Part shown: positions 45,176 to 54,325 of the stretch, one piece after another
Numbering within the stretch: the first letter of the stretch is position 1
Layout: each line of letters starts with the position of its first letter
NCBI RefSeq assembly: GCF_000949475.1
Contig: NZ_JRHC01000001.1
Span: 310,001-374,000 of the forward strand
Length of the DNA: 64,000 nt
Reading direction: 5' to 3'
Origin: Draconibacterium sediminis
Lineage (GTDB): Bacteria > Bacteroidota > Bacteroidia > Bacteroidales > Prolixibacteraceae
Position numbers and translations under genes: made by a program
The notes under the pieces: generated by a model
What the model was told of the DNA's origin: nothing
What the model saw: only the letters and a program-made list of their open reading frames with translations
Databases searched by the model: none

Positions 45176-46288
45176 ATGTCATCAACATCTCGCTTATTTT
45201 ACATCGATAACCTTCGCATTTTTCTAATCTGTTTGGTTGTATTGTTACATTTTAACATCACCTACGGAGCGCCAGGCGACTGGTACTACAATGAATCGGA
45301 AGCCGGTATGCCGGAAATGATACTTCAGGCCATGTTTAATATTACCAACCAGGCCTTTTTTATGGGTATGTTCTTTTTTATATCGGCCTATTTTACGGCC
45401 GCTTCCATAAAACGAAAAACAACGGGACGGTTTTTAAAAGACCGCCTGGTACGCCTGGGAATTCCTTTGGTGGTTTTTTATTTTTTCCTGAATCCGTTAA
45501 CCAATTTTATTCGCGATTATTTTATCAACCACCATGCGATAACTTTTACTGATTATCTCACCAATCCGCGTGCCTGGGGTTTTGGTCCCTTATGGTTTGT
45601 TGAAACCCTTTTTATTTTCACCCTGCTTTACCTGCCATTCAGTAAGCTGAAATGGAACATTAAAATGAGTTTTCCCGGTACAGGAATGTTGGTGTTGGGA
45701 GCATTTATTGTTGGCTTAAGCCAGTATATTATACGGCTGTGGTTACCGGTGGGATGGAGCATGCCTTATACCAATTTACAGTTCCCGTTTTTTGTGCAGT
45801 ACATTGTTATGCTGGTTTTTGGGGTTATCGCCTACAACAACAACTGGCTCGAAGCCATTAGCTTTAAAAGTGCCAAACGCTGGTTTATTTTTGCGCAGGT
45901 AATGATCTGGGTAGCGCTGCCTGTAGTGCTGTATGTTGGTGGAAAGGAAAAAGGTATTGAGGCTTTTGTGGGAGGTGCAACCTGGCAGAGTTTTGTATGG
46001 GCTATTTGGGAGCAACTGGTTTGTGTGGCAATGATCATCGGACTGTTTGGCCTGGCAAAAAGATATTTCAATAAACAAGGTATTTTGGCGCAGCAATTAT
46101 CCGGTAGTGCATACGGCGTTTTTATTTTTCATGCACCCATAATTGTGGCATTAAGTGCCCTTTTTGTGGGTTGGCAAAACATCAATCAATTGCTTAAGTT
46201 AGTAGTGCTGGCACCGCTGGCCTTGGTGGTTTGTTTTGCACTGGCCTGGCTCATCCGGCAAGTGCCGGGAGTGAAAAAAGTGGTGTAA
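45176..46288 (+). CDS. Acyltransferase 3 family membrane protein
   Basis: A 370-residue protein with about ten membrane helices. The N-terminal FYIDNLRIFLICLVVLLHF carries the conserved His of the acyltransferase 3 family, and FLKDRLVRLGIPL matches the next conserved block. Members move acetyl or other acyl groups onto sugars of the envelope (OPG, LPS or peptidoglycan types). The following gene is a hydrolase-like lipoprotein 63 bp downstream, possibly in the same unit. Confidence 0.88.
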   Translation: MSSTSRLFYIDNLRIFLICLVVLLHFNITYGAPGDWYYNESEAGMPEMILQAMFNITNQAFFMGMFFFISAYFTAASIKRKTTGRFLKDRLVRLGIPLVVFYFFLNPLTNFIRDYFINHHAITFTDYLTNPRAWGFGPLWFVETLFIFTLLYLPFSKLKWNIKMSFPGTGMLVLGAFIVGLSQYIIRLWLPVGWSMPYTNLQFPFFVQYIVMLVFGVIAYNNNWLEAISFKSAKRWFIFAQVMIWVALPVVLYVGGKEKGIEAFVGGATWQSFVWAIWEQLVCVAMIIGLFGLAKRYFNKQGILAQQLSGSAYGVFIFHAPIIVALSALFVGWQNINQLLKLVVLAPLALVVCFALAWLIRQVPGVKKVV

Positions 46289-46351
46289 ATTCACGTAATA
46301 AAACCAGAATTACTAAGACGAATAAGCTTACTTTTTTAACGAATACAAACT

Positions 46352-47323
46352 ATGCTGAAACGCCTGCTTTACTTTGTACTGTTGGGTTTTATTGCCGGAT
46401 GCAGTAATCCCGGCGGAGAACTTCTTTTTATCGAACCCAAAGAAACAGATGCTTTTCAATACCCCTATTTCCTGTTTATACCGAAGGGGGTGTCAACGGA
46501 TGAAAAGGCTTTTGTGTTAATAGAACCCAATAATTCGGGATTTGCCGACGATGATCTGCAAAATCATATTGAAAAAGCTAAACGTACCGCAACGAAAGAC
46601 TTCTATCTCGGAAATTATGTAGCCCGAAAGCTCAACTGTCCGCTTCTGGTTCCGGTGTTTCCCCGCTCAAAAACAAACTGGAAGATTTATACGCATGCCC
46701 TCGACCGCGATGTGATGTTGCAGGAGGAACAACCCTTAAAACGAATTGATCTGCAGCTTATCGAAATGTATAAACACGCACAAAACCTGCTAACCGATAA
46801 AGGAATTCCGTCGCACTATCAGTTTCTGCTAAGCGGATTTTCTGCCTCAGGAACGTTTGCCAACCGCTTTACCCTGCTTCATCCCGACCGTGTTCGTGCT
46901 GTGGCCGCCGGAGGACTCAATGGCTTATTAATGCTTCCTGAAAACAGCCTTGATGAGGAAATACTAAACTATCCGATTGGCACCAACGACATGAAAGAAT
47001 TAACCGGTAGTGCTTTTCAGAAAGAAACCTTTTTAAAAACACCACAGTTTTATTTTATGGGGCAGCTCGACGATAATGATGCCGTGCCCTACGACGATGC
47101 TTTTTCGCAAGCAGAACGGGAACAGATCTTTAAACTGCTGGGCGAACAGATGCTTCCCAAACGATGGAAAACGTGTAGCCGGATGTATCAGAATGCAGGT
47201 GTAAATGCCGACATCAGGCTTTACGAAAACATCGGGCATGAACACCCACAGGAAGTAAAGGAAGATGTTGTTGCGTTTTTTGAGGAGGTCGTGAATGAAA
47301 ATCAAACACCACCTCCCCTCTGA
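46352..47323 (+). CDS. Alpha/beta hydrolase-like lipoprotein
   Basis: A 323-residue lipoprotein (lipobox FIAGC, Cys17). The central LSGFSASGTFANRF segment gives a nucleophile elbow with Ser164. A likely acid lies in MGQLDDNDAVPYDD and the catalytic His is in ENIGHEHPQEV. It probably hydrolyses an ester or peptide in the periplasm. No closer family is recognised. Confidence 0.75.
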   Translation: MLKRLLYFVLLGFIAGCSNPGGELLFIEPKETDAFQYPYFLFIPKGVSTDEKAFVLIEPNNSGFADDDLQNHIEKAKRTATKDFYLGNYVARKLNCPLLVPVFPRSKTNWKIYTHALDRDVMLQEEQPLKRIDLQLIEMYKHAQNLLTDKGIPSHYQFLLSGFSASGTFANRFTLLHPDRVRAVAAGGLNGLLMLPENSLDEEILNYPIGTNDMKELTGSAFQKETFLKTPQFYFMGQLDDNDAVPYDDAFSQAEREQIFKLLGEQMLPKRWKTCSRMYQNAGVNADIRLYENIGHEHPQEVKEDVVAFFEEVVNENQTPPPL

Positions 47324-47735
47324 TTCCGTTGCACTACATCAGCGGTACTCCTCCTCAAAGGAGGAGAAACTATTTGCATTTCAATTCGATTTTGAACTAA
47401 AAATAAGCATGGAGCACGAAAATTTAGCTACGCTGATTTTCAATTCCCCACTTGTCAGGAGGGGGTATCCGTCAGCCGACGGATGGGGTGGTAGTACTAT
47501 CGCATTTTTTACCCCTTGTTTTTATATAAGAGTGATTAAGATTGCTTCTCCCGATTCGTTTTACTCATCGGGATCGCAATGACACCCGGTTTAGGGTTAT
47601 TGGGCAGCGGAAAGGATAGAATCGTGCAGGGATGAACATGTTTATTGTCCGCTGCCTACTTAAACTTGAATCCCTGTCATTGCTAGGAGGGACGACGAAG
47701 CAATCTTCCTTAACAACCTATTAACCTCACACCCA
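47324..47735. repeat. Intergenic palindromic repeats
   Basis: No gene is seen. The stretch holds CTCCTCAAAGGAGGAG (47351-47366), CCGTCAGCCGACGG (47469-47482), and GCAGCGGA...TCCGCTGC (about 47604-47660), which recurs at 54551-54606. Inverted copies of an AGATTGCTTC/GAAGCAATCT repeat sit at 47540 and 47697. Confidence 0.55.
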
Positions 47736-47765
47736 TTTGCGCCAACTACTTTTTTGTTATTTTTG
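47736..47765 (+). promoter_or_regulatory. Bacteroidota-type promoter of the PQQ-like protein gene
   Basis: TTTG at 47736-47739 and TATTTTTG at 47758-47765 are 18 bp apart and match TTTG...TAnnTTTG, 25 bp upstream of the ATG. Confidence 0.55.
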
Positions 47766-47790
47766 AGAAAAACCATTTTAAAATCTCATC

Positions 47791-49080
47791 ATGAAGAATC
47801 GACTACTTCTAGCCGTATTTACATTTATTTTAGTAAGCTGTTCGCAGCAAAAAGGAAACAACTGGCCGCAATACCTTGGCCCCGACAGAAATGCCACAAT
47901 CACCGATGCAGGAATACTGCGCCAGTGGCCCGAGAATGGCCCAGATAAAGCCTGGGAATTCCCGCTGGGACCCGGTTATGGCGGAGCTGCAGTATATAAC
48001 AACGAGGTGTTTGTCCTCGACCGCATTAAAGGTGAAAGCGATGTGTTACGCTGCATCGATCTGGAAACAGGAACCGAAAAGTGGAACTTTACCTACAAAG
48101 CTGAGGGCGAATTGCCCTACCCGGGTTCACGGGCCGTGCCGGTGGTTGACGATAACTATGTGTGGAGTGTTGGGCCGCACGGGCACTTTCATTGTATCGA
48201 CAAAAAAACACAACAATCCGTTTGGTCGCATAACCTGCTGACAGATTATGGTGGCGAACTCGACAACTGGGGGTTTTCGGCATCGCCAATCGTTACCGGC
48301 GATTTGGTAATTGTAGCTCCGCAAGGCGAAAAAGCCGGGGTGGTAGCCTACAACAAACTCAGTGGCGAGGTGGTTTGGGAAAGCCGTCGTTTAACAGGCT
48401 ACCGTTTTCATGTGTCGCCGATTTTGGGCAACTATGGCGGTGTTGAGCAGGTGATTATGACCAGCTCGTGTGTTAAAGGCGATGGATTTACCACCGACGA
48501 GGTAGTGTCCTTCGAAGTACAAACCGGTAAAGAACTGTGGAGTTACAAAGGCTTCGATTCGTTTGCCTGTATTGCGCCTCCGGTTGCGGTTGATGATACC
48601 CATTTACTACTCACCTCGTGTGCCTACAAAGACGCGTACGATCCGGTAACCATAATGCTGCAAGTAAATAAGGAGGATGAAACATTCAGCTTTAATGAAC
48701 TTTTCCGCACCGAAGAGGCCGGATGTAAAATGCATCCTCCGGTGGTGATCGGCGAGCATATTTACCTGAACAACAATCACCGTGTAAATGAAATGTCGTG
48801 TTTAAACTGGCAGGGCGAAAGCTGCTGGCCCGAAAAATCGGCACCGGGTTTCGAGTTGGGAGCCATCATCATGATCGACGGAATGATTATCAACCAAAAC
48901 GGTAAAAACGGCGATCTGCACCTGATCGAGCCCACACCCGAAGGCTACAAAGAAGTGGGCAAAGCCTCGTTTTTTACCATGAAAGGGTCGCAAGCCTGGT
49001 CGCCAATGGCCTATGCCAACGGAAAACTATTGGCCCGCGACAACGAGAAGCTTGTTTGTGTGCAGTTGAAGGAAAGTTAG
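47791..49080 (+). CDS. PQQ-like beta-propeller lipoprotein
   Basis: A 429-residue lipoprotein (lipobox ILVSC, Cys17). Repeated Trp-docking blades are visible, e.g. GTEKWNFTYKAEGE, KQSVWSHNLL, GEVVWESRRLTG and GKELWSYKGF, as in PQQ-binding-like (YncE/BamB-type) propellers. There is no dehydrogenase catalytic set, so it is probably a binding or scaffolding protein in the periplasm. It is monocistronic. Confidence 0.85.
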   Translation: MKNRLLLAVFTFILVSCSQQKGNNWPQYLGPDRNATITDAGILRQWPENGPDKAWEFPLGPGYGGAAVYNNEVFVLDRIKGESDVLRCIDLETGTEKWNFTYKAEGELPYPGSRAVPVVDDNYVWSVGPHGHFHCIDKKTQQSVWSHNLLTDYGGELDNWGFSASPIVTGDLVIVAPQGEKAGVVAYNKLSGEVVWESRRLTGYRFHVSPILGNYGGVEQVIMTSSCVKGDGFTTDEVVSFEVQTGKELWSYKGFDSFACIAPPVAVDDTHLLLTSCAYKDAYDPVTIMLQVNKEDETFSFNELFRTEEAGCKMHPPVVIGEHIYLNNNHRVNEMSCLNWQGESCWPEKSAPGFELGAIIMIDGMIINQNGKNGDLHLIEPTPEGYKEVGKASFFTMKGSQAWSPMAYANGKLLARDNEKLVCVQLKES

Positions 49081-49097
49081 GTTTGTAACCACAAAAT

Positions 49098-49270
49098 CAA
49101 ATCCGGAGGATTTAAACGTTTATAGAAAATATGGATGGCATGAAGGTACGACTCCAGCCGGAGTCGCATCTCTTCACCGGGGTATTTTCTATAAACGTTT
49201 GATGTCGCCGACATCAATCATCCAGCCATTCATATAAATATTCATTTTTAATTTCAATATCGAAGGCTTT
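49098..49270. repeat. CCGGAGG/ACTCCAGCCGGAGT composite repeat, copy 1
   Basis: A set of short palindromes in fixed order: AAATCCGGAGGATTT, CGACTCCAGCCGGAGTCG, and GATGTCGCCGACATC, with TTTATAGAAAATA answered by TATTTTCTATAAA. Related copies are at 56808-56935, 57273-57400 and 58670-58790. Nothing coding is seen between 49081 and 49538. A GTCGATACAATCGAC hairpin also lies at 49372-49386. Confidence 0.7.
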
Positions 49271-49538
49271 CAAAAACGCCCGATATTCTTCTTGAAAAGA
49301 TTTCTTTCCATCGCTGCCGCGCGAATCCTTTCGCGTGGTCTAACTTACCAGCTGAGTATATATTTTCAGGTGTCGATACAATCGACGGTGAGTTAACCCA
49401 TCGTTGCAAACGAGTGGCAGAGTTAGACCGAATTAATCTCATTCCCATCTTCCCAATTTTTCACTACCTTAGTAAGGATAACAAATGGTTTACGGACATT
49501 TAGGGCAACCGATCGTTCGTAACACAAATCCCTGCAAA

Positions 49539-50069
49539 ATGTTAGTATTCATTTTAATCGCTTTTTTGCAAATGAACACCGAGGTATTGTATGATTTTAC
49601 AAAAACTGCCACACTCGATGGCTGGTACACCGTTAACGACGATGTAATGGGTGGGCGTTCTACCTGTTCTTTTGAAATTGACCCGCAAGGTAATGCCGTT
49701 TTTCAGGGGCAGGTATCGCTCGAAAACAATGGAGGATTTTCATCGGTGCACTACCGCTTTCCGGCTATTGAAACCACCGGCTATAACTTTCTTTCGTTGC
49801 GGGTGAAAGGCGATGGAAAACGTTACCAGGTACGCATTAAAAACTGGGCTGACGACTACTACTCGTACATTGCCTATTTTTCCACCAATGGCGACTGGCA
49901 GGATATCAAAGTTCCTTTAAGGGATATGTACCCGTCATTCCGGGGCCGTACCCTCGATATGCCCAATTTTGCGGGAGGGAAAATTGAAGAATTCGCCCTG
50001 TTAATCGGCAATAAAAAGGAAGAAGCCTTTCGTTTAACCATCGATAAAATTGAGCTTCTGAAGGAATAG
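49539..50069 (+). CDS. CIA30 family protein
   Basis: A 176-residue protein when started at the Met at 49539 (an upstream Met at 49485 adds non-conserved residues). It belongs to the CIA30/NDUFAF1-like beta-sandwich family: DFTKTATLDGWYTVNDDVMGG (about 20-40), GFSSVHYRF, and the C-terminal FRLTIDKIELL. A short hydrophobic N-terminus (MLVFILIAFLQ) may be a signal peptide. Bacterial members are not known to assemble complex I, and their role is open. Confidence 0.87.
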   Translation: MLVFILIAFLQMNTEVLYDFTKTATLDGWYTVNDDVMGGRSTCSFEIDPQGNAVFQGQVSLENNGGFSSVHYRFPAIETTGYNFLSLRVKGDGKRYQVRIKNWADDYYSYIAYFSTNGDWQDIKVPLRDMYPSFRGRTLDMPNFAGGKIEEFALLIGNKKEEAFRLTIDKIELLKE

Positions 50070-50163
50070 AGCAATAGACTTCTGAAAGTCAATCCGAATA
50101 TCTTAATTATTACCATCTTCTTTTCTGTCTTCTACATAAAGCTGGTTCATTTCTGTAGCTTTT

Positions 50164-50544
50164 GTCTTCATGCCAGACGGGCAGTTCCTTTTGCATTCGA
50201 TCAAAAGGAACCAAAAATCTTGTCAAAAAATAACCTTTGCGTTTTTTCAATGTTACGGGTTAGCCCGATTGACGGATTTTTGACGAGCCCGCACCAAGTT
50301 TGCTCTCAGGTCCGCTTTCGAGATAAAGCGTGAAGAATATAAATGGAGAAAGCGTTAAAAAATCAAGTCTGTTCGACGCTCGTTAGCCCATAGGGAGGAA
50401 GGGCTAAAAGGAGAGCCTGTCCCGATCATTAGCATCGGGAAGTTTCTTGATTTTAATGAAAGGAATTTATTTTTAGTTTTTTATCGTCAGCGGTGGCATT
50501 TTTGAATCCTTTTCAGCTATAGGAAAAAGGATTTCCTGTCCGGA
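50164..50544. repeat. Nested-palindrome element, copy 3 (about 381 bp)
   Basis: Third copy of the element at 725-1084. The left hairpin reads GTTCCTTTTG/CAAAAGGAAC, with one base pair swapped (C-G to G-C) relative to copy 1. The internal TAGCCC/GGGCTA hairpin has a different loop, and the CCCGAT/ATCGGG hairpin is present. One extra A relative to copy 1 breaks the minus-strand frame found in copies 1 and 2. The element fills most of the gap between the CIA30 and tocopherol cyclase-like genes. Confidence 0.85.
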
Positions 50545-50557
50545 AGGAACTCCTCTA

Positions 50558-50578
50558 CCCCTCGTTTGCAACGAGGGG
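50558..50578. repeat. CCCCTCG-CGAGGGG REP palindrome (isolated copy)
   Basis: CCCCTCGTTTGCAACGAGGGG, the signature palindrome of the repeats clustered at 56.3-59.5 kb, followed by a CGTTTGTAACGAAG half-element. Confidence 0.8.
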
Positions 50579-50668
50579 TAAGTAATTTTTTCGTTTGTAA
50601 CGAAGCCATCCTTTTCTTGTAATCACGAACACCGAAAACAAAGTACCAGAATATTCTTTCTATCTTTA

Positions 50669-51655
50669 ATGAATATGCATCCAATAAAACAAATAAAAGC
50701 ATTGTTTCACCCCGAACGTTACCACGGCTGGGGGCGCAGCAAACGATATTTCGAAGGCTGGTACTATAAAATTTTGTCGGCGGGAGGGAAGGAGGCTTTT
50801 GCCTTTATCCCCGGTATTGCCATGGACGATCAGGGCAATCAGCATGCTTTTATACAGGTGCTTGACGGAAAGGCGCAAACAGCCGAATACCTTCAGTTTC
50901 CGGCCGAAGCCTTTACTGCCGATTCCGGTTCCTTCTCTGTTGGTATCGACGGGAGTAAATTTACAGGCAACAGCATGCAACTGGAACTCAACAACTATTA
51001 CGGAACGCTGCAGTTTAAAAACATGGTTCCCTGGCCCAATAAGTGGTATTCGCCGGGGATAATGGGGCCCTATACTTTTGTGCCTTTTATGGAGTGCTAC
51101 CACGGTATTGTAAGTATGGATCACGAGTTGGAGGGCACTTTAACCATTCACGGGCGGGCAGTCGATTTTAGCGGCGGACGCGGTTATATCGAAAAAGACT
51201 GGGGCCATTCCTTTCCATCGGCGTATTTCTGGATGCAGTCGAACCACTTTGCCCAGGCGGAAATTTCCTTTAAAGCTTCGGTGGCAAAAATTCCGTGGTT
51301 GCGAAGTTCTTTTGTGGGCTTTATTGCCGGTTTGTATGTCAACGGAAAGCTGTATCAGTTTACCACCTATAACGGCACCAAACTGTTGCGCTCGCTGGCC
51401 GACAAAAAGCAGGTAGAATTGCTGATGGAAAACAAAAAATACCGCCTCGAAGTACTGGCACACCGCCATTTGGCTACCGAATTGGCTTCTCCCATAGCCG
51501 GTTTTATGGACGGGCGCATCAGCGAAAGTATGACCGCTGAACTCGACATTACCCTTACCGATAAAAAAAGCGGGAAAGTTATCTTCCACGATACCGGCCG
51601 TAATGCTGCCCTCGAAGTAGCCGGAAAAATTAAAGAAATTACCCTGGAAGATTGA
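50669..51655 (+). CDS. Tocopherol cyclase-like protein
   Basis: A 328-residue protein of the tocopherol cyclase family (plant VTE1, Pfam Tocopherol_cycl), a lipocalin-like double barrel. Recognisable segments are RYFEGWYYKIL (26-36), WYSPGIMGPYTFVPFMECYHG (126-146 region) and GGRGYIEKDWGHSFPSAYFW (169-188), the most conserved block. There is no signal peptide. The start may be Met1 or Met3. In plants the enzyme closes the chromanol ring of prenylquinols, while the reaction of bacterial homologues is unknown. The next gene encodes a fused phytol kinase/phytyl-phosphate kinase-like protein, which strengthens a prenyl-lipid role. Confidence 0.87.
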   Translation: MNMHPIKQIKALFHPERYHGWGRSKRYFEGWYYKILSAGGKEAFAFIPGIAMDDQGNQHAFIQVLDGKAQTAEYLQFPAEAFTADSGSFSVGIDGSKFTGNSMQLELNNYYGTLQFKNMVPWPNKWYSPGIMGPYTFVPFMECYHGIVSMDHELEGTLTIHGRAVDFSGGRGYIEKDWGHSFPSAYFWMQSNHFAQAEISFKASVAKIPWLRSSFVGFIAGLYVNGKLYQFTTYNGTKLLRSLADKKQVELLMENKKYRLEVLAHRHLATELASPIAGFMDGRISESMTAELDITLTDKKSGKVIFHDTGRNAALEVAGKIKEITLED

Positions 51656-51773
51656 AAAGGGAACAAACCAGGCACAAACAGAAATCTGAGATGCTGGAAT
51701 TCAGTTCCAACGATCTTCCTTATATTTAGAAAATAAAGCAATAGCAGGGATACTTAAAGCTTAAACAAACGCA

Positions 51774-53141
51774 TTGGAAACCGAAATTCATGAAAGAAAT
51801 AAGACCACTTCCCTGACAAAAAGAAGAAACGCTTTAACGGTCAGAAAACTGGTACATCTGGTAACCGGGCTGCTTATTCTGTTTTTAACCTTCACCATAA
51901 GTCGCCAGCTTTTGTTGATCCTGATTATTGCCGGTTCTGTTTTTTCGTTTGCCACTTTCCGGCATAAGTGGCTGCAGCTTGTTCATAAAACCGATAACAA
52001 GAGCCTGGGTACCCTGTTTTATCCGCTGGGTATACTGCTGTCGTTCCTGTTATTGGGCGGTTTGCCCGTCTATTATTTCCAAACTGCACTTATGGTGTTG
52101 ACACTTTCCGATCCGCTGGCCAACCTTTTCGGAAGAATCCGTGCCGGCAATATCCTGTTCCGGATAGGCCAGGATAAAAAAAGCCTGTACGGACTAATGG
52201 CTTATTCGCTTGCAAACCTGTTTGTGTTTGCCGTTTTTTTGCCTCAGGCTCTATTCGCCAATGTGTATTTTGTTGTTGCATTACTATTGCTTGCCGCCTG
52301 TTTTGAACTTGTTTCGTGGCGCGGCTCCGATAATTTATCGATACCCGTTGGACTGACATTGTTTTTTATATTTCAGTACACCCAACAGCCCGATTTTCTT
52401 TTTGTAAGTGTGGTATTGATAATCGTATTTGTGGGTACCTACCTGCTGAATTCATTAAAACTGCTCACCCGCTACGGAAGTTTGGCAGCCGGAGCACTGG
52501 GATTTTATTTACTGGTTGTTGCCGGATGGAATTGGTTGTTGCCGGTATTGTTTTTCTTCGTGAGTTCGGTGATTTTTACACTGCTAAATCCAATGCGCAA
52601 AAGGAAGAACAGGCCATCGGGCGGAAGAAATAGTTGGCAGGTAATGGCCAATATTTTATGGGCACTGCTGAGTTCGGTGTTGTATCTTGCGACCGCGAAT
52701 GAGCTGTTTATTTTCTTTTTTATTGCCAGTGTTGCCGCCGTTACTGCCGACACATGGGCCAGCGAGGCGGGTCCGCTTTTTAATAAAAGAAGTTTTTCGG
52801 TGGCCGATTGGAAGATGCACAAAGCAGGCGTAACAGGTGGAATTTCTTTGGGCGGAACAATGGCGGCACTGGCAGGAGCTTTCCTGGTCTCAGCCGGGGG
52901 CTATTATTTGTTTTTTGATATGTGGAACCTGCCTGATATTGGAATACTGACCTTGTCCGCATTTCTGGCCTGTTTTGCCGATACCTTTTTAGGGGCTTTT
53001 GTCGAGGAGAAACTCTATAAGTCAGCTTTCTTTAAAAAGCTGCAAAAACCTGAATCTTTCACGCCAAACGACCTGGTAAACCTGGGAGGATCATTTACGG
53101 CCTTGGTGTTTTTCCTGCTGTTACATTTCCTGTTTTTGTAG
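51774..53141 (+). CDS. Fused phytol kinase-like (VTE5) and DUF92 (VTE6-like) membrane protein
   Basis: A 455-residue protein with about 12-14 membrane helices. Residues about 15-220 match the dolichol kinase/phytol kinase/CDP-DAG synthase-like group: RKLVHLVTG, DPLANLFGRIRAG, KKSLYGLMAYS and GSDNLSIPVG. Residues about 235-455 match DUF92, the family of plant phytyl-phosphate kinase VTE6: RNSWQVMANILWALL, ADTWASEAGPLF and GVTGGISLGGTMAALAGA. A single protein could thus convert a prenyl alcohol to its diphosphate in two CTP/NTP-dependent steps. It is downstream of a tocopherol cyclase-like gene and convergent with a UbiA gene. Confidence 0.88.
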   Translation: METEIHERNKTTSLTKRRNALTVRKLVHLVTGLLILFLTFTISRQLLLILIIAGSVFSFATFRHKWLQLVHKTDNKSLGTLFYPLGILLSFLLLGGLPVYYFQTALMVLTLSDPLANLFGRIRAGNILFRIGQDKKSLYGLMAYSLANLFVFAVFLPQALFANVYFVVALLLLAACFELVSWRGSDNLSIPVGLTLFFIFQYTQQPDFLFVSVVLIIVFVGTYLLNSLKLLTRYGSLAAGALGFYLLVVAGWNWLLPVLFFFVSSVIFTLLNPMRKRKNRPSGGRNSWQVMANILWALLSSVLYLATANELFIFFFIASVAAVTADTWASEAGPLFNKRSFSVADWKMHKAGVTGGISLGGTMAALAGAFLVSAGGYYLFFDMWNLPDIGILTLSAFLACFADTFLGAFVEEKLYKSAFFKKLQKPESFTPNDLVNLGGSFTALVFFLLLHFLFL

Positions 53142-53161
53142 ATTGACCCAAAAGAGTTTTA

Positions 53162-54094
53162 TCAATTCAAAAAATTATAGATAACAAACCCAGCTATAAA
53201 CATCACCGAGAAAACAAGGTGGATAAGCACGGTTAGTTTTGCACCGGCCTTTAACTGGTCCGGGTTATCATGTTGTTTCAGAACGATACCTGCGGCTTTT
53301 GGAAACAACAAAATATATGGAAGCAATGCCAGTAAGAGCGGCCATGTATTGCCCGGATATTGCGTAAACAGCAAAACGATATTTGCGGCCAGAGCCAGCT
53401 GCACCAATACATACAAAACCGATGTAAAGCGTGTTCCCAAACGCGATGCCACTCCGTGTTTTCCTCCTTTCCGGTCGGCGTCCAGATCGATCATTTGTCC
53501 GACCAGTAATATCGACGAAGTGCTGAGCCCTGTGGTGGGCAGTAACCAAAGCAGTTGCGGATGAAAGACCAGGTTTTGACTTACCGCCGCTATAAGAATG
53601 GCCATGGGACCAAAGGCCAGCCACACCGACACTTCGCCCCAACCACGGTAAGCAAGTTTAAACGGCGGAGCTGTGTAATATTTGCTAAAAAAAGCCGACA
53701 CCAGAAATAATATCCACAGTAGCATACGCAATTCCTCTTCTATCAGGAAAGTGAGTGCGACGGTTCCCATCAGGGCAATAACAAGGGCTGTGCGCGCCAA
53801 AAAGTACATCTTTCCCATCAGATCAGGATTGTCGAGCAGCACCCCCGAACCTCCACTTGATTCATTACGGTGTACATTCACTTTATCGGTGCCCTGCAGT
53901 GTATCGTAAATATCGTTATACACATTGGTGGCCACGTGCAGACCAAGCCCGATAAGCAGTACAACAATAAAATTCAGCACATCAAAACTTTCTTTTACGC
54001 CGACACTCCATAATGTACCAATTACTATGGGCGCAATAATACTGCTCAGGAATGGTGCCCGAATCATTTTCAAAATACCGGGATTCTCGTTCAT
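53162..54094 (-). CDS. UbiA family prenyltransferase (MenA-like)
   Basis: A 310-residue membrane enzyme with about nine helices that transfers a prenyl group onto an aromatic acceptor. The first Asp motif is NVYNDIYD (57-64), the second MIDLDADRKGGKHG (201-214), and FSKYYTAPPFKLAYRGWGE (136-154) resembles the MenA (dihydroxynaphthoate prenyltransferase) signature. Menaquinone synthesis is therefore the default reading. Its stop lies 21 bp from that of the VTE5-VTE6-like fusion, so a link to that prenyl-lipid cluster is possible. Confidence 0.87.
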   Translation of the reverse strand: MNENPGILKMIRAPFLSSIIAPIVIGTLWSVGVKESFDVLNFIVVLLIGLGLHVATNVYNDIYDTLQGTDKVNVHRNESSGGSGVLLDNPDLMGKMYFLARTALVIALMGTVALTFLIEEELRMLLWILFLVSAFFSKYYTAPPFKLAYRGWGEVSVWLAFGPMAILIAAVSQNLVFHPQLLWLLPTTGLSTSSILLVGQMIDLDADRKGGKHGVASRLGTRFTSVLYVLVQLALAANIVLLFTQYPGNTWPLLLALLPYILLFPKAAGIVLKQHDNPDQLKAGAKLTVLIHLVFSVMFIAGFVIYNFLN

Positions 54095-54325
54095 GTTTTT
54101 TGTTTTAGGTCGTGTATAGTTTCTATCAACAGGCTGTAAATTACAAAGAAATACGGCAAATGAAGAACCATTTTATTTTTATTCTTGCAGGCGGTAGATT
54201 TCCGTTTTGTAATAAAACCATAGTAAACTGTATTTATTTAGCAGCGAGCGAGATAGCCGAAAAATTCTTGTACACAAAGAAGATAAAGGCATTATTCGTC
54301 CAGACGATCAAAAAAAACCAATACG

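Noticed and set aside
47295-47582. Plus-strand frame of 95 codons after the hydrolase gene
   Set aside because: It overlaps the hydrolase end and consists of dispersed palindromes.
50669-51655. Assigning true tocopherol synthesis
   Set aside because: No homogentisate-forming enzyme or phytyltransferase of the plant type is visible, and bacterial members of this family have unknown reactions. Only a pathway-like cluster is claimed.
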